From NCBI GenBank assembly GCA_035327565.1, contig DAOLDB010000019.1:3375-67374 (forward strand): a stretch of DNA of 64,000 bases. Direction: 5' to 3'. This document shows positions 54,199 to 63,547 of the stretch, one piece after another. The stretch is from JABDLO01 sp035327565. GTDB lineage: Bacteria > Bacteroidota > Bacteroidia > Chitinophagales > Saprospiraceae. The position numbers and the translations under genes are program-made. The notes beneath the pieces are model-generated. The model did no database searches and was not told the DNA's origin. It saw only the letters and a list, made by a program, of their open reading frames with translations. Numbering within the stretch: the first letter of the stretch is position 1; every line of letters starts with the position of its first letter.

Positions 54199-55288
54199 GA
54201 ATGACAAAGATACGATATTGTGATGAGATCCTGTCAAGCAGATCAGGAATTGTTAGCACATCTTTATCTGAAATGAAAATTTGTCCAAAATCTTTGTTCT
54301 GTAGAATTTCAAGTAAAAACGATACCCTTTCAGCGTCCAATTTATCAAAAATATCATCTAAAATCAACACCGGACTCCTGCCAAGATACTCTTTCATTTT
54401 CATAAATTGAGCAAGTTTCAATGCCATAACAAACGACTTGAGCTGTCCCTGTGAGCCAAATGGCTTAACCGGCTCACCATTCATGATCAGATCGAGATCA
54501 TCTTTATGGACTCCTGCATGAGTTCTTCCCATAATCCTGTCCTTCTCCAGGTTTTCAGCGAATAATTCGGAAAAGGACTTTTTGTCCAACTGCGATCGAT
54601 ATTCAACTTTACATTCTTCACGACCCCCTGAGATTTTTTGGTACATTATCGTGAATACAACAGACAATTCACCCGCCAGCTGCTTCCTTTTTTGATATAT
54701 GTAATGCGCCGGATTAATCATTTGTACCGACAGTGCCTCCAACAAATCTTTATCAAAATATCTTCCTTCCTGAAAACTTTTTAATAATGCATTCCTCTGA
54801 CGAAGCAACCTATTGTAGGATACCATAGCTTCAGTGTATTTCTTATCCACCTGAATCAAAGTCTGATTCATCAGATTGCGTCTTTCTTCGCTTCCTTCCA
54901 ACAGATTGTGTATATCCATTGGCGCTATCATCACACAGGGAAACCTTCCAACATGCTCCGACAGACTCCCCGATTTTTTCCCTCCTACACTGATTTCTTT
55001 CACCTGACCAGGTATCACTTTACAGACCACTTTCTCTGCAGCACCATCATTGATAACTTCAGATTCAATCCTGAAAAACTCCAATCCATGACTGACCACA
55101 TTCCGGTCTCCGGCTGCAAAATAACTTTTACCCAAACAAGTATAATACAACGCATCCAGCAGATTGGTTTTCCCCATCCCATTCATCCCTAATACAGCAT
55201 TCCATTTTTTATGAAATTTCAGTTGAATGGAATGCAAATTTTTAAAATTCACCAATTTGATAGAATCGATAAAGTAATCTGTCCTCAT
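54164..55288 (-). CDS. recF: DNA replication and repair protein RecF
   Basis: The ATG at 55288 gives 374 residues (MRTDYFIDSIKLVNFKNL). An upstream frame to 55378 is rejected. Walker A is GMNGMGKTN, the ABC signature is GSQGQLKSFVMALK and Walker B is PVLILDDIFDKLD. RecF binds gapped DNA and helps load RecA. It is followed by the DUF721 gene on the same strand. The sequence upstream of the start contains a dispersed repeat (55359-55474). Confidence 0.95.
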   Translation of the reverse strand: MRTDYFIDSIKLVNFKNLHSIQLKFHKKWNAVLGMNGMGKTNLLDALYYTCLGKSYFAAGDRNVVSHGLEFFRIESEVINDGAAEKVVCKVIPGQVKEISVGGKKSGSLSEHVGRFPCVMIAPMDIHNLLEGSEERRNLMNQTLIQVDKKYTEAMVSYNRLLRQRNALLKSFQEGRYFDKDLLEALSVQMINPAHYIYQKRKQLAGELSVVFTIMYQKISGGREECKVEYRSQLDKKSFSELFAENLEKDRIMGRTHAGVHKDDLDLIMNGEPVKPFGSQGQLKSFVMALKLAQFMKMKEYLGRSPVLILDDIFDKLDAERVSFLLEILQNKDFGQIFISDKDVLTIPDLLDRISSQYRIFVIHEGTLKYSKEK

Positions 55289-55358
55289 AACCGCCAAAAT
55301 AAACCAATTAATTGTTATGTAATCCACTTTGTAACCAATGGGCAGATCATTTTCTTTT

Positions 55359-55474
55359 GGGCATACCCCTTCCCGCATGGCGGTCGGGTCGCTATGATCA
55401 AGGCCTGGCCCTCATTACACTATGTTCCATTCGGGCTGGCTCCATTCTGTCGCCACCTTTCACAGCGCTTATGC
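55359..55474 (+). repeat. Dispersed intergenic repeat, copy A
   Basis: This block of about 116 bp aligns with 63641-63759 on the opposite strand. Shared stretches include CAAGGCCTGGCCC versus CAAGGCATGGCCC, TCCATTCGGGCTGGCTCC versus TCCATTCGGTCTGTCTCC, and CACCTTTCACAGCGCT versus CACCTTTACAGCACT. It is notably GC-rich compared with the surrounding DNA. No transposase or target duplication was recognised. Confidence 0.75.
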
Positions 55475-55614
55475 AAAGGAATATCAGAAAATCAACATAC
55501 CAAAACGCATAGATTCATTCATACATATTAATATACAGCAAATCCCTAAAAGTGATGCGAACAATTTATTTTAAAAAGAGTTAAATCTATACCGGTTTTC
55601 CGGTTATGGCTTTG

Positions 55615-55622
55615 TAAATTTG
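55615..55622 (+). promoter_or_regulatory. Promoter -7 box for pdhA
   Basis: TAAATTTG followed by C matches TAnnTTTG. It lies 45 nt upstream of the pdhA ATG. Confidence 0.6.
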
Positions 55623-55667
55623 CATCCACCTAACAGGTAATTAATAGCTTATAAAAACAGGTTGAGC

Positions 55668-56702
55668 ATGTCGGAAACCATCATACAAGAAAAAACTCCT
55701 ACAAGGAAGAAAAAGATTCAGTACAATAAAGAGACCTATCTGACCTGGTATGAAACTATGTTGAGGATCCGGCGTTTTGAAGAACGGACCTTGATGGCAT
55801 ATTCTCAACAAAAAATAAGAGGCTTTTGCCATGTTTACATAGGTCAGGAAGCCATTGCTGCAGGGTTGGTGACTGCATTACGACCTGAAGACAAGGTAGT
55901 TACCGCATACCGCCAACATGGCATCGCCCTGGCCAGAGGATTATCTTCCAGAAGCTGTATGGCTGAACTATTCGGAAAAGTAACAGGCTGTGTAAAAGGA
56001 AAGGGAGGCAGTATGCATTTCTTTTCTGCTGCGCACAATTACTTTGGAGGCAATGGCATTGTAGGCGCTCAAATACCTATCGGAACAGGTATTGGACTAG
56101 CAGAGCAATATAGAGGTACTGACCTTATTTCAGTAACGATGTTTGGAGACGGTGCTGCGCGGCAGGGTGCACTTCATGAGTCATTTAATATGGCTATGAC
56201 CTGGAAACTACCGGTACTCTACATTTGTGAAAATAATGGATACGCCATGGGCACTTCTGTTGCTAGAACCAGCAATGTCATCGACCTTTCCAAGCTGGGT
56301 ATGGCATATGATATGCCTTCAGAATCTGTAGATGGTATGAGTCCGGAAGCCTGCCATGAAGCCATAACCCGTGCGGCCAACCACATCCGTGCAGGCAAAG
56401 GCCCTTATTATCTCGACATTAAAACTTATCGTTACAGGGGTCATTCCGTTTCTGATCCTGCTAAATACAGAACTAAAGAAGAGCTTGAAAACTATAAACA
56501 AAAAGATCCCCTCCTCGTCACTGAGGAAAAAATTCTGAATGAAAAAATTGCCAATGATGAAGAATTAAATAAAATCCAGGATGCAATAAAAAATGAAATC
56601 CAGGATGCTATAGATTTCGCCGAAAACAGCGATTGGCCATTACCCTCTGATCTTTATGAGTACAATTATGTTCAGGAAGATTATCCTTTTATCATGGACT
56701 AA
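55668..56702 (+). CDS. pdhA: Pyruvate dehydrogenase E1 component, alpha subunit
   Basis: The ATG at 55668 gives 344 residues; a TTG two codons earlier is less likely. The thiamine diphosphate motif is GDGAARQGALHESFNMA, continuing to ENNGYAMGTS, and the phospho-loop region YRYRGHSVSDPAKYR is present. With E1 beta it decarboxylates pyruvate and passes the acetyl group to lipoyl-E2. pdhB and pdhC are not in the window. ychF follows 50 bp later. Confidence 0.96.
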   Translation: MSETIIQEKTPTRKKKIQYNKETYLTWYETMLRIRRFEERTLMAYSQQKIRGFCHVYIGQEAIAAGLVTALRPEDKVVTAYRQHGIALARGLSSRSCMAELFGKVTGCVKGKGGSMHFFSAAHNYFGGNGIVGAQIPIGTGIGLAEQYRGTDLISVTMFGDGAARQGALHESFNMAMTWKLPVLYICENNGYAMGTSVARTSNVIDLSKLGMAYDMPSESVDGMSPEACHEAITRAANHIRAGKGPYYLDIKTYRYRGHSVSDPAKYRTKEELENYKQKDPLLVTEEKILNEKIANDEELNKIQDAIKNEIQDAIDFAENSDWPLPSDLYEYNYVQEDYPFIMD

Positions 56703-56752
56703 CCCATAATCATGATCCTATTCATTTACCACCCCTTTGAATAAATACTGAC

Positions 56753-57850
56753 ATGTCGTTAAAATGTGGAATTGTCGGTCTTCCCAATGTGGGAAAATCT
56801 ACACTTTTCAATGCACTTACAGCTGCTAAAGCGCTTGCAGCCAATTACCCCTTTGCTACCAAAGAACCCAATATAGGTGTCATTACGGTCCCTGACCCGC
56901 GGTTGGAAAAACTGGCATCTTTGGTAAAACCTCAGCGAGTGGTACCTACAACCGTAGAGATTCTGGATATTGCCGGATTAATCAAAGGTGCTAGCAAAGG
57001 AGAAGGGCTGGGCAATCAATTCCTGGCCAATATCAGGGAAGTTGATGCCATCATTCATGTAATTCGATGTTTTGACAATGACAATGTGGTGCATGTAGAT
57101 GGAAATGTAGACCCCGTAAGAGATAAAGAAATCATCGATATGGAGCTCATTCTGAAGGATATTGATACGGTGGATAAGCGGGTAGAAAAATTGCGAAAAC
57201 AGGCCAAAAGCGGACATAAAGAGGATGTGAAAAAATTGGATGCTGCTGTAGCCATCCGCCACCATCTGGAAAAAGGTTTTCCGGCACGCACCTATAAAGT
57301 CCCGGTTGATATTCAGGAAATTTTTCAGGAATTATACCTTTTGACGGCCAAACCTGTAATGTACGTATGCAATGTTGACGAAACGTCAGTGAACAAAGGC
57401 AATGATCATACCGTCGCATTGCAAAAAGCCCTTGAAAATGAAAATGCGCAAATGTTATTTATCTGTGCCGGAATTGAAGCAGAGATCGCTGAGCTCGATG
57501 ACCCTGATGAAAGAATGGAATTTGTAAAGGAAATGGGATTGGAAGAGCCAGGGGTAAACCGGGTAATCCGCTCAGCATACCGACTATTAAATCTGATTAC
57601 CTACTTCACTGCCGGTGAAAAAGAGGTGCGTGCCTGGACTGTAAGAGAGGGTACCAAAGCTCCGGGAGCAGCGGGAGTCATTCATACCGATTTTGAAAAA
57701 GGGTTTATTCGGGCCGAAGTAATTCATTATGAAGACTTTGTTCGTTTCGGCTCAGAAGCTGCAGTAAAGGAATCCGGAAAGATGAATGTTGAAGGAAGAG
57801 AATACGTAGTCCGTGACGGAGATGTCATGCATTTCCGGTTTAATGTGTGA
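56753..57850 (+). CDS. ychF: Ribosome-associated GTPase-fold ATPase YchF (OLA1)
   Basis: The 365-residue protein has an Obg-type G1 motif (GLPNVGKSTLFNALT), DIAGLIKGASKGEGLG as switch region, and the altered G4 motif NVDE that gives preference for ATP. A coiled coil sits between about 125 and 170, and a TGS domain follows at the C terminus (about 280-365). It ends 22 bp before a perfect palindrome. It is highly conserved; the role includes ribosome binding and stress response. Confidence 0.96.
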   Translation: MSLKCGIVGLPNVGKSTLFNALTAAKALAANYPFATKEPNIGVITVPDPRLEKLASLVKPQRVVPTTVEILDIAGLIKGASKGEGLGNQFLANIREVDAIIHVIRCFDNDNVVHVDGNVDPVRDKEIIDMELILKDIDTVDKRVEKLRKQAKSGHKEDVKKLDAAVAIRHHLEKGFPARTYKVPVDIQEIFQELYLLTAKPVMYVCNVDETSVNKGNDHTVALQKALENENAQMLFICAGIEAEIAELDDPDERMEFVKEMGLEEPGVNRVIRSAYRLLNLITYFTAGEKEVRAWTVREGTKAPGAAGVIHTDFEKGFIRAEVIHYEDFVRFGSEAAVKESGKMNVEGREYVVRDGDVMHFRFNV

Positions 57851-57872
57851 GAATCTTAATCATACATCCTGT

Positions 57873-57894
57873 TTTTCTCTATATATAGAGAAAA
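57873..57894. terminator. Perfect 22-nt palindrome downstream of ychF
   Basis: Arms TTTTCTCT and AGAGAAAA surround ATATAT, 22 bp after the ychF stop. It can form an A/T-rich stem with a short loop. It may be a weak terminator or a protein-binding dyad. Confidence 0.4.
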
Positions 57895-58020
57895 TGAATA
57901 CATAATATTTTACTTTAGCCATAAGAATATAATCAATTTATATTGAATTGATTAATGAATATAATTGATTCTCAGTGTTTATACAGATTCATTTTTTTTA
58001 TATAATTTTTCTTTATAATA

Positions 58021-58150
58021 TTTGGAAAATTAAAAAATACATATAAATTTGTATTATATATACTATTTATTAGTATTCTCAGTTTTCGTCTAATTCATTA
58101 AGGTTATGATTGGCAACTCTTCTCAGGGGTTGCCACTCTTTTTTATTATT
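58021..58150 (+). ncRNA. Candidate small RNA: orphan promoter plus terminator
   Basis: TTTG (58021-58024), a 19-nt spacer and TAAATTTG (58044-58051) form one of the best promoter matches in the window. About 60 nt later a 9-bp stem (58112-58134; GGCAACTCT, loop TCTCA, GGGGTTGCC with two wobbles) is followed by ACTCTTTTTT. The transcript would be roughly 58058 to 58145 and has no convincing open reading frame. No known RNA family was recognised. Alternatively the hairpin ends ychF read-through. Confidence 0.45.
58112..58146 (+). terminator. Intrinsic terminator of the candidate small RNA
   Basis: The stem-loop GGCAACTCT-TCTCA-GGGGTTGCC is followed by ACTCTTTTTTATT on the plus strand. Confidence 0.65.
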
Positions 58151-58939
58151 ATCCTCTTTTGAGCTTTTATATGTCAGGTTTTAAGTCCAGTATGCGATTG
58201 TGAATCAGCAGTGGAAAGAGTACTTAAACTCTGATTATGCAATAGAACTTCTCGATGAGGATTCAAGTGGTAATTTAGCCCGTTGTTTATCATCCTCCAG
58301 ATTAAATCAGTGATTTTGTGAATGAGCAGTAGTAAACACTTTGATGATTAAACAAAATCAAGCCAAACGACTTATTTTGACACCATTTGAAGCCGTAATA
58401 GATTTTTATTGAATAATCCGGGTTATATCCAGAACCATGAAGATATAGTGGTGTTAAGCCACATTTTGGAGAGTGGGTAGTGGATTGTAGGCAATAAGAC
58501 AACATCAGGGAAGTAAACATTTCCAGGCCTATTCATCACATTCAATGCGATCAGTGTTGCTGTCAAGAAGTTGTAAGGTTACAATCCTTTCAGGGTTATT
58601 GTCAGTGCTTTCATTCGGAGTTATTATCATGTCACTTCTGCGAGATTAGGTCAGTGGTGGGAGAAAAAGTCAGAGAATCTATTAATCTATTTCTCAATGG
58701 ATTAATCCTGATATTTAAATCGTGTAGATTCCAACCTTTAGGGTGATTTTTAACCTGCAGAATGGGTTTGAGGGTACTATGAAAAACTGGAAGTCTTAAT
58801 TCAAAAGAAAAAGATATGTAATTCCCTTTCGCAGATTTTCGGTACCAGACTTTTTTACTTATTTTATTGTAGATTATAGAATGCAATGAATCTGATTGAA
58901 ATTATACAAAAACTATTAGATTCAACAAAGCGAAATAGT

Positions 58940-58947
58940 TACATTTG
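58940..58947 (+). promoter_or_regulatory. Possible promoter -7 box for the serine hydrolase gene
   Basis: TACATTTG matches TAnnTTTG and lies 74 nt before the start at 59022. No TTG at -33. Confidence 0.4.
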
Positions 58948-59021
58948 ATTAATATAGTTACTGTGTATAGAAACTGTATAGTTCTCATTTCAATGGATGG
59001 GTTTCAAATTAATTAGTATCG

Positions 59022-60611
59022 ATGAAATATGTACTCCGGTTATTCCCAAAATCAATTTATCCAGCAATTCTTTTGTGGATGTGCCTGGTTTACTCCTGCT
59101 CTCAACCACATAATGCAAAAACAAGTACCGGACTCCCCATTAGTACGCCAGAAGCCGAGGGGGTGTCTTCTGAAGGAATCCTGAGTTTTTTGGATGCAGT
59201 AGAAAAAGGAAACAATGAATTACACAGTGTCATCCTGTTGCGACATGGAAATGTCATAGTAGAAGGATATTGGAGCCCTTACAGAAAGGATTTAAAGCAT
59301 GTAATGTTTTCAGCCAGTAAGAGTTTTACCTCTATAGGTGTGGGGCTTGCCATTGCAGAGAATAAACTCAATCTGACCGACAAAGTGATCTCATTTTTTC
59401 CAAACGCCATTCCGAACACACTGAGTATGTATATGAAGGATTTAACGGTGCAGGATCTCCTAAAAATGTCAACCGGCATGAATTCTGATCCACTATTTGA
59501 AGCAAGAGGATCTACCGATTGGCCTTTATCTTTTTTTTCAACATCCATAGAAAAAAAACCAGGAACAGTATTTAAATACAATAACATGGCAACAGTCATG
59601 TTGTCTGCCATTGTCCAAAAAGCTACCGGAGAAAAACTGTTAGATTTTTTAAAGCCCCGATTGTTCGATCCACTGGACATCAAGAATTTTTCATGGGATG
59701 AAACACCAGAAGGGTATACTTTTGGAACCATCGGATTAAAAATACAGTCCGATGACATGGCAAAATTTGGCCAAATGTTAATACAAAAAGGGCAATGGAA
59801 AGGACAACAGATTATTCCTCAAATCTGGGTGGAAGAAGCCACTACTTTGCAAATTGAAACTTATGAACCAGACAACCATTTACCCAAAGAGTTAAATGAC
59901 TGGGCACAAGGTTATGGCTACCAATTTTGGAGAGGCAGGAATAATTCTTACCGTGCAGATGGACTGGGAGGACAGTTCATCATTGTATTGCCTGATTATG
60001 AAGCCGTCGTGGTGTTGACCTCTGCAGCATCCAATACGCAAGAAGTTTTGGACATGGTGTGGGATCATCTGTTACCTGCTATGCATAATCAACCTTTAGC
60101 TCAAAACAAGGAAGCTACTGTGGAATTGGCTAATAGAATTGCTTATCTCACTACAGGTCCATTTTTTTCCACTGATACAGTATCACCTATATCGGATAGC
60201 ATTTCAGATAAAAGAATTGAAATGGCACCTAATGAAGCTGGCATCCTCTCGATCAAAATTAAATTTGAAAATTCAGATGCCCATATACAAATTGAACGCA
60301 AGGAAGGAAATTATAAATTCATTGCTGGTAAAGACGATTGGAAATACAGTCAATCCCAATTACATACATTAGTCGACTCGCCAAGACCTCTGGACAGTGA
60401 AAATATCCAGGTTGCTTCAAAATATTCATGGACAGATGAATCTACCATGAAACTCACCTCAAGGTTTGTTGAAGAAAGCATCAGGAGTGAATCCTGGATT
60501 TTACGATTTGAGGAAATGGATGGGCAGATCAAAGTTTTTGTTGAGATCATAAGGTTTGTGGAGTTTACAGGAACAACTTCAAAAATGCTGGAGGGGAATG
60601 TTGTATATTAG
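59022..60611 (+). CDS. Serine hydrolase lipoprotein (beta-lactamase/class C-like fold)
   Basis: The 529-residue protein has a lipoprotein signal (LVYSC, Cys26), then a beta-lactamase-type catalytic domain: SxxK as S97-A-S-K100 and YxN as Y186-N-N188, with GLGGQFIIVLP as a candidate third motif. The C-terminal 150 residues form an extra beta-rich domain. Family members act as D-amino acid peptidases, esterases or related hydrolases, so the substrate is not known. It is bounded by the gene-free region upstream and a terminator downstream. Confidence 0.88.
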   Translation: MKYVLRLFPKSIYPAILLWMCLVYSCSQPHNAKTSTGLPISTPEAEGVSSEGILSFLDAVEKGNNELHSVILLRHGNVIVEGYWSPYRKDLKHVMFSASKSFTSIGVGLAIAENKLNLTDKVISFFPNAIPNTLSMYMKDLTVQDLLKMSTGMNSDPLFEARGSTDWPLSFFSTSIEKKPGTVFKYNNMATVMLSAIVQKATGEKLLDFLKPRLFDPLDIKNFSWDETPEGYTFGTIGLKIQSDDMAKFGQMLIQKGQWKGQQIIPQIWVEEATTLQIETYEPDNHLPKELNDWAQGYGYQFWRGRNNSYRADGLGGQFIIVLPDYEAVVVLTSAASNTQEVLDMVWDHLLPAMHNQPLAQNKEATVELANRIAYLTTGPFFSTDTVSPISDSISDKRIEMAPNEAGILSIKIKFENSDAHIQIERKEGNYKFIAGKDDWKYSQSQLHTLVDSPRPLDSENIQVASKYSWTDESTMKLTSRFVEESIRSESWILRFEEMDGQIKVFVEIIRFVEFTGTTSKMLEGNVVY

Positions 60612-60690
60612 ACAAAACAAATCTTACATTTGTTTAATTGCGTTTTGGCTGAAGCATATTAAAATTTATGTTGGAACTATTTGAAATATT

Positions 60691-60726
60691 TAAAAAGACC
60701 CAGCTTATTCAGGTTCTTTTTTTTAT
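60691..60726. terminator. Terminator after the serine hydrolase gene
   Basis: AAAAAGACC and GGTTCTTTTT form a stem with one mismatch around CAGCTTATTCA, followed by a T-rich run on the plus strand. The A-tract on the left would allow function on the minus strand too. Confidence 0.6.
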
Positions 60727-60761
60727 TTTGCCTTAGTTATTTGCTACAATAAAAAAAATCT

Positions 60762-61238
60762 ATGGACGATCAACACAGGGAATATGATGAATACGCAGGT
60801 TTTTGGCTTCGATTTGTCGCTTACCTGATCGATGGAATCATACTCAATATCATCGTTTACTTTATGATGTTTATTATGGGTATTTTTACTTTAGGTCCAA
60901 TCATGTTGATGGATGAAGAACCTTCTTTTGGTAATTTGGTATCATTAGGTTCTGCATTTTTTTCAATGATCACGCTTGCCATAGTAGCCTCATGGCTTTA
61001 CTATGCATTGCAGGAGGCTTCTGTTCATCAGGCTACATTGGGTAAGCGAGTTCTCCGGCTTTATGTAATCATGGAAAATGGTGACAAAGTCAATTTCACA
61101 CAAGCCTCAATACGATATTTTGGCAAAATTTTGTCTGGACTGATCCTAATGGTGGGCTATTTGATGGCAGGATTTACCGAGAAAAAACAAGCCTTGCACG
61201 ACATGATTGCCAGAACATTGGTCATGAAGCAATCCTGA
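60762..61238 (+). CDS. RDD family membrane protein
   Basis: The 158-residue protein starts with the RDD-type helix (AGFWLRFVAYLIDGIILNII, containing the Arg and Asp of the name) and has three or four transmembrane segments, with the GKRVLRLYVI and KQALHDMIARTLV family motifs. RDD proteins are small membrane proteins, mostly of unknown function, sometimes linked to ion exchange. The gene stands alone. Confidence 0.87.
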   Translation: MDDQHREYDEYAGFWLRFVAYLIDGIILNIIVYFMMFIMGIFTLGPIMLMDEEPSFGNLVSLGSAFFSMITLAIVASWLYYALQEASVHQATLGKRVLRLYVIMENGDKVNFTQASIRYFGKILSGLILMVGYLMAGFTEKKQALHDMIARTLVMKQS

Positions 61239-61396
61239 AGACACTAGAATAGCAGATTATAGCTATTATTATATATCAGAACATCTGATTATACTGATTT
61301 TAGATTGGGATACCCAATGCAAATTCTCGAACCGTTGGGAAACATTCATGCATGCTTACCTGTTTTTGTACCATTACTTAAATAAATCTTTTGAAT

Positions 61397-61930
61397 ATGA
61401 CACTCAATCCACAGGTTTTGGATGTTCTCAACAAACAATTGGAATACGAAGCTTATGCATCTTCATTTTACCTGGCGCTGGCATATTGGTGTGATGACCA
61501 GGCATTAGAAGGTTGTAAAGCCTTTTTTCTCAGGCAATCGGATGAAGAAAGGATGCACATGCTCAAAATATACGAATATATTTCTGAATGCAATGCCACT
61601 CCCATTACCCCCGCTGTACCTCAACCCCCTCTGGAACATTCCGGTATTCGGCAGGTTTTCAATGATGTGTTGAGTCAGGAAAAAACCGTCACTGATGCCA
61701 TTTACAAAATTGTAGACGTATGTTATAAGGTGTCGGATTATGCTACTTTAAAGTTTATGGAGTGGTACATAGAAGAGCAGCGTGAAGAAGAAACCACCAT
61801 CATTTCGATTATTGACCGAATCAAACTCATAGGTGAAGGAGGTCAGAGCCTCTATTATATTGACAAAGAAGTGGATCGGTTCAATCAATTGGCATTGCAA
61901 GGCAATAACGGAAGTAATACGGAAGGTTGA
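61397..61930 (+). CDS. ftnA: Ferritin (bacterial non-haem type)
   Basis: The ATG at 61397 gives 177 residues; a TTG two codons earlier is less likely. The four-helix bundle carries the ferroxidase residues in LEYEAYASSFYLALAYW and DEERMHMLKIYEY and a later Glu-rich helix (EWYIEEQREEETT). It oxidises and stores iron in a 24-mer cage. The last ten residues are a polar tail. It stands alone. Confidence 0.94.
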   Translation: MTLNPQVLDVLNKQLEYEAYASSFYLALAYWCDDQALEGCKAFFLRQSDEERMHMLKIYEYISECNATPITPAVPQPPLEHSGIRQVFNDVLSQEKTVTDAIYKIVDVCYKVSDYATLKFMEWYIEEQREEETTIISIIDRIKLIGEGGQSLYYIDKEVDRFNQLALQGNNGSNTEG

Positions 61931-62239
61931 GTATTTTGAATGTAGGCACACGATATAAGAATTATGACAATATTGAATCTTCAATATGAAGATTGTTCAA
62001 TTCTTAGCCACTCACAATTATTGGTGATGGAATATAAAAGATCTTATATTCAGTCGGTTACACTTTAAATAAATTTTCATTATGTATTTTCATCTATTTC
62101 ATAGGAGAAAGTTTGGAAACCTTCTCTTTAATCCTAAATTTTTAACCTGGAGCAAAGATTTTCAATGGAATTCATAGGGGAAAAAGAATGCAACATAAAA
62201 GTTCTTAAAATTCTGAACCTAAAGTACTCTTCCATTTTT
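61931..62239. other. Convergent intergenic region between ferritin and the PqiA-like gene
   Basis: No gene found. A 7-bp hairpin AATCTTC/GAAGATT (61976-61994) lies 45 bp after the ferritin stop but has no T-run. Confidence 0.5.
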
Positions 62240-63547
62240 CTAAGGATTTTTTTGCTTTTCTTTGTACCATCGATGGATGAGCAGTCCGGTAATGATGCTC
62301 AATACACAGTAGGTAGTAAAAAATAAAGCCCCTGGAGACAGTTTACTATAATTGAGTGTCTCCACAGCATAGCCGGTCTGATTCCGGGATATTTCAGTAA
62401 GTTGGGATGTAATCACACCATGGAATCCAATATAGGACATGAACATAGCCACAACAAAAACATCAGCCATACTCCATTTGCCAAGGTAAAAAACAATCCA
62501 TTGTACCAACAGGCTGTTTTCTATCCGTCGGGAAAACATAAACAGACTCGATAATATCAGTTTGAAGAAAGGAATAACAATACTGAAAAGCAATACCAGA
62601 ATTCCAACAATTTTCAAATCAATTCCTCTCCCTTCCAGCAATGTCCAAGTGACATCCAGGATTGATTTGCTCTGATAATACATAAATTGCTCGTCGAATT
62701 CGATCTGGTCATCCAGAATATCCATCCTGAATCCATTTAATCTTGCATCGATATCAATCATAGGAAGAGTGACTCCCAATATCAGAAATACTATAGAAAT
62801 GGTTGTAATCAGTGAAATCGAAGTGATTATTCCTGTCCATTTACCCAGGAACAGTAGTGCAACCACACTACCCAAAAGCAACAAATACACCCAACGAATC
62901 ATTTTATTCATTTGAACATACAATTCTTTAATCCGGAACAATGTAGATTCATTGTAATCATCAATACTCTGATAGCCCAATTTGTAAAAAAATCCCTGTC
63001 GGGGATCAATATACCTCCTGTCCGGACCCTCAAAGAGCATGGATTCCAGGCCTTCAGCGATATACAGTCTCAATCTGGGTTCATTGGCTTTCAGCTCCAT
63101 AGCCAGTGATCGGGCTATATCGGGTAAACGGGCGCGTATGTTCATATTTTTGATTTGGTCCCCAACATTTTCACGAATGATGTTGGCAAAGAGTGGGTTG
63201 AGTTTACCCGATCTTTCGGACTCCTGTATCAATTGATTGATGAGCTGGCCGGATTCAATGTAATCAGTATAAATGCCATCGAGGTAGACTACCAGTTGGC
63301 TTTCCACATCTTTATATACCTGTGGAGAAATAGTAAATGACGACGCCCGCTGGCGAAACAGTTGGAAGGCTTTATTTTTCCAAAGCTGGATATTGAATAA
63401 TCCATAATTGATTCGATTGACTTCGGCATATTGTTCTTTCAGCTCAGTTAACTCATTTGAGACCTTGATGATATCACGTGAAAATTTGATTGAAACGGCA
63501 ATAATAATAAATACCAGGGCAGGGAGGATTACATTTTTATAGCTCAT
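62240..63547 (-). CDS. Multi-pass membrane protein with PqiA-like C-terminal region
   Basis: The 435-residue protein has a first transmembrane helix (about 6-22), an extracytoplasmic region of about 190 residues that is largely helical, and then five transmembrane segments. The part around 310-375 (FFKLILSSLFMF, then GKWSMADVFVVAMF) matches the C-terminal half of paraquat-inducible protein A. PqiA proteins act in envelope lipid transport with MCE-domain partners, but no pqiB-like gene is nearby. The large N-terminal extracytoplasmic domain is not typical for PqiA. Confidence 0.75.
   Translation of the reverse strand: MSYKNVILPALVFIIIAVSIKFSRDIIKVSNELTELKEQYAEVNRINYGLFNIQLWKNKAFQLFRQRASSFTISPQVYKDVESQLVVYLDGIYTDYIESGQLINQLIQESERSGKLNPLFANIIRENVGDQIKNMNIRARLPDIARSLAMELKANEPRLRLYIAEGLESMLFEGPDRRYIDPRQGFFYKLGYQSIDDYNESTLFRIKELYVQMNKMIRWVYLLLLGSVVALLFLGKWTGIITSISLITTISIVFLILGVTLPMIDIDARLNGFRMDILDDQIEFDEQFMYYQSKSILDVTWTLLEGRGIDLKIVGILVLLFSIVIPFFKLILSSLFMFSRRIENSLLVQWIVFYLGKWSMADVFVVAMFMSYIGFHGVITSQLTEISRNQTGYAVETLNYSKLSPGALFFTTYCVLSIITGLLIHRWYKEKQKNP

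Larger units (their letters stand above)
55289..55667. other. Divergent intergenic region between recF and pdhA
   Basis: It contains dispersed repeat copy A (55359-55474) and the pdhA promoter box at 55615. The plus-strand frame running over the repeat is not considered a gene because its translation only repeats what copy B encodes. Confidence 0.6.
57851..59021. other. 1.17-kb region without a credible gene
   Basis: It holds a 22-nt perfect palindrome (57873), a promoter-terminator pair (58021-58150) and a possible promoter for the next gene (58940). Two short minus-strand frames (58302-58520 and 58632-58886) show no recognised protein features. The sequence from 58150 to 58930 may be decayed coding DNA, but no family can be named. 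Confidence 0.55.

Noticed and set aside
55289..55378. Longer RecF start at 55378
   Set aside because: The extra 30 residues do not fit RecF, whose N terminus is the strand segment beginning near MRTDYFIDSIKL.
55211..55531. Plus-strand open frame of about 106 codons in the recF-pdhA gap
   Set aside because: It overlaps the recF start region, and its similarity to the frame at 63537-63737 comes entirely from the dispersed repeat. No start context or domain supports a gene.
58302..58886. Two short minus-strand frames (72 and 84 codons)
   Set aside because: No recognised motif, no promoter box upstream and composition like the non-coding surroundings. They could be fragments of a dead gene but cannot be supported as genes.
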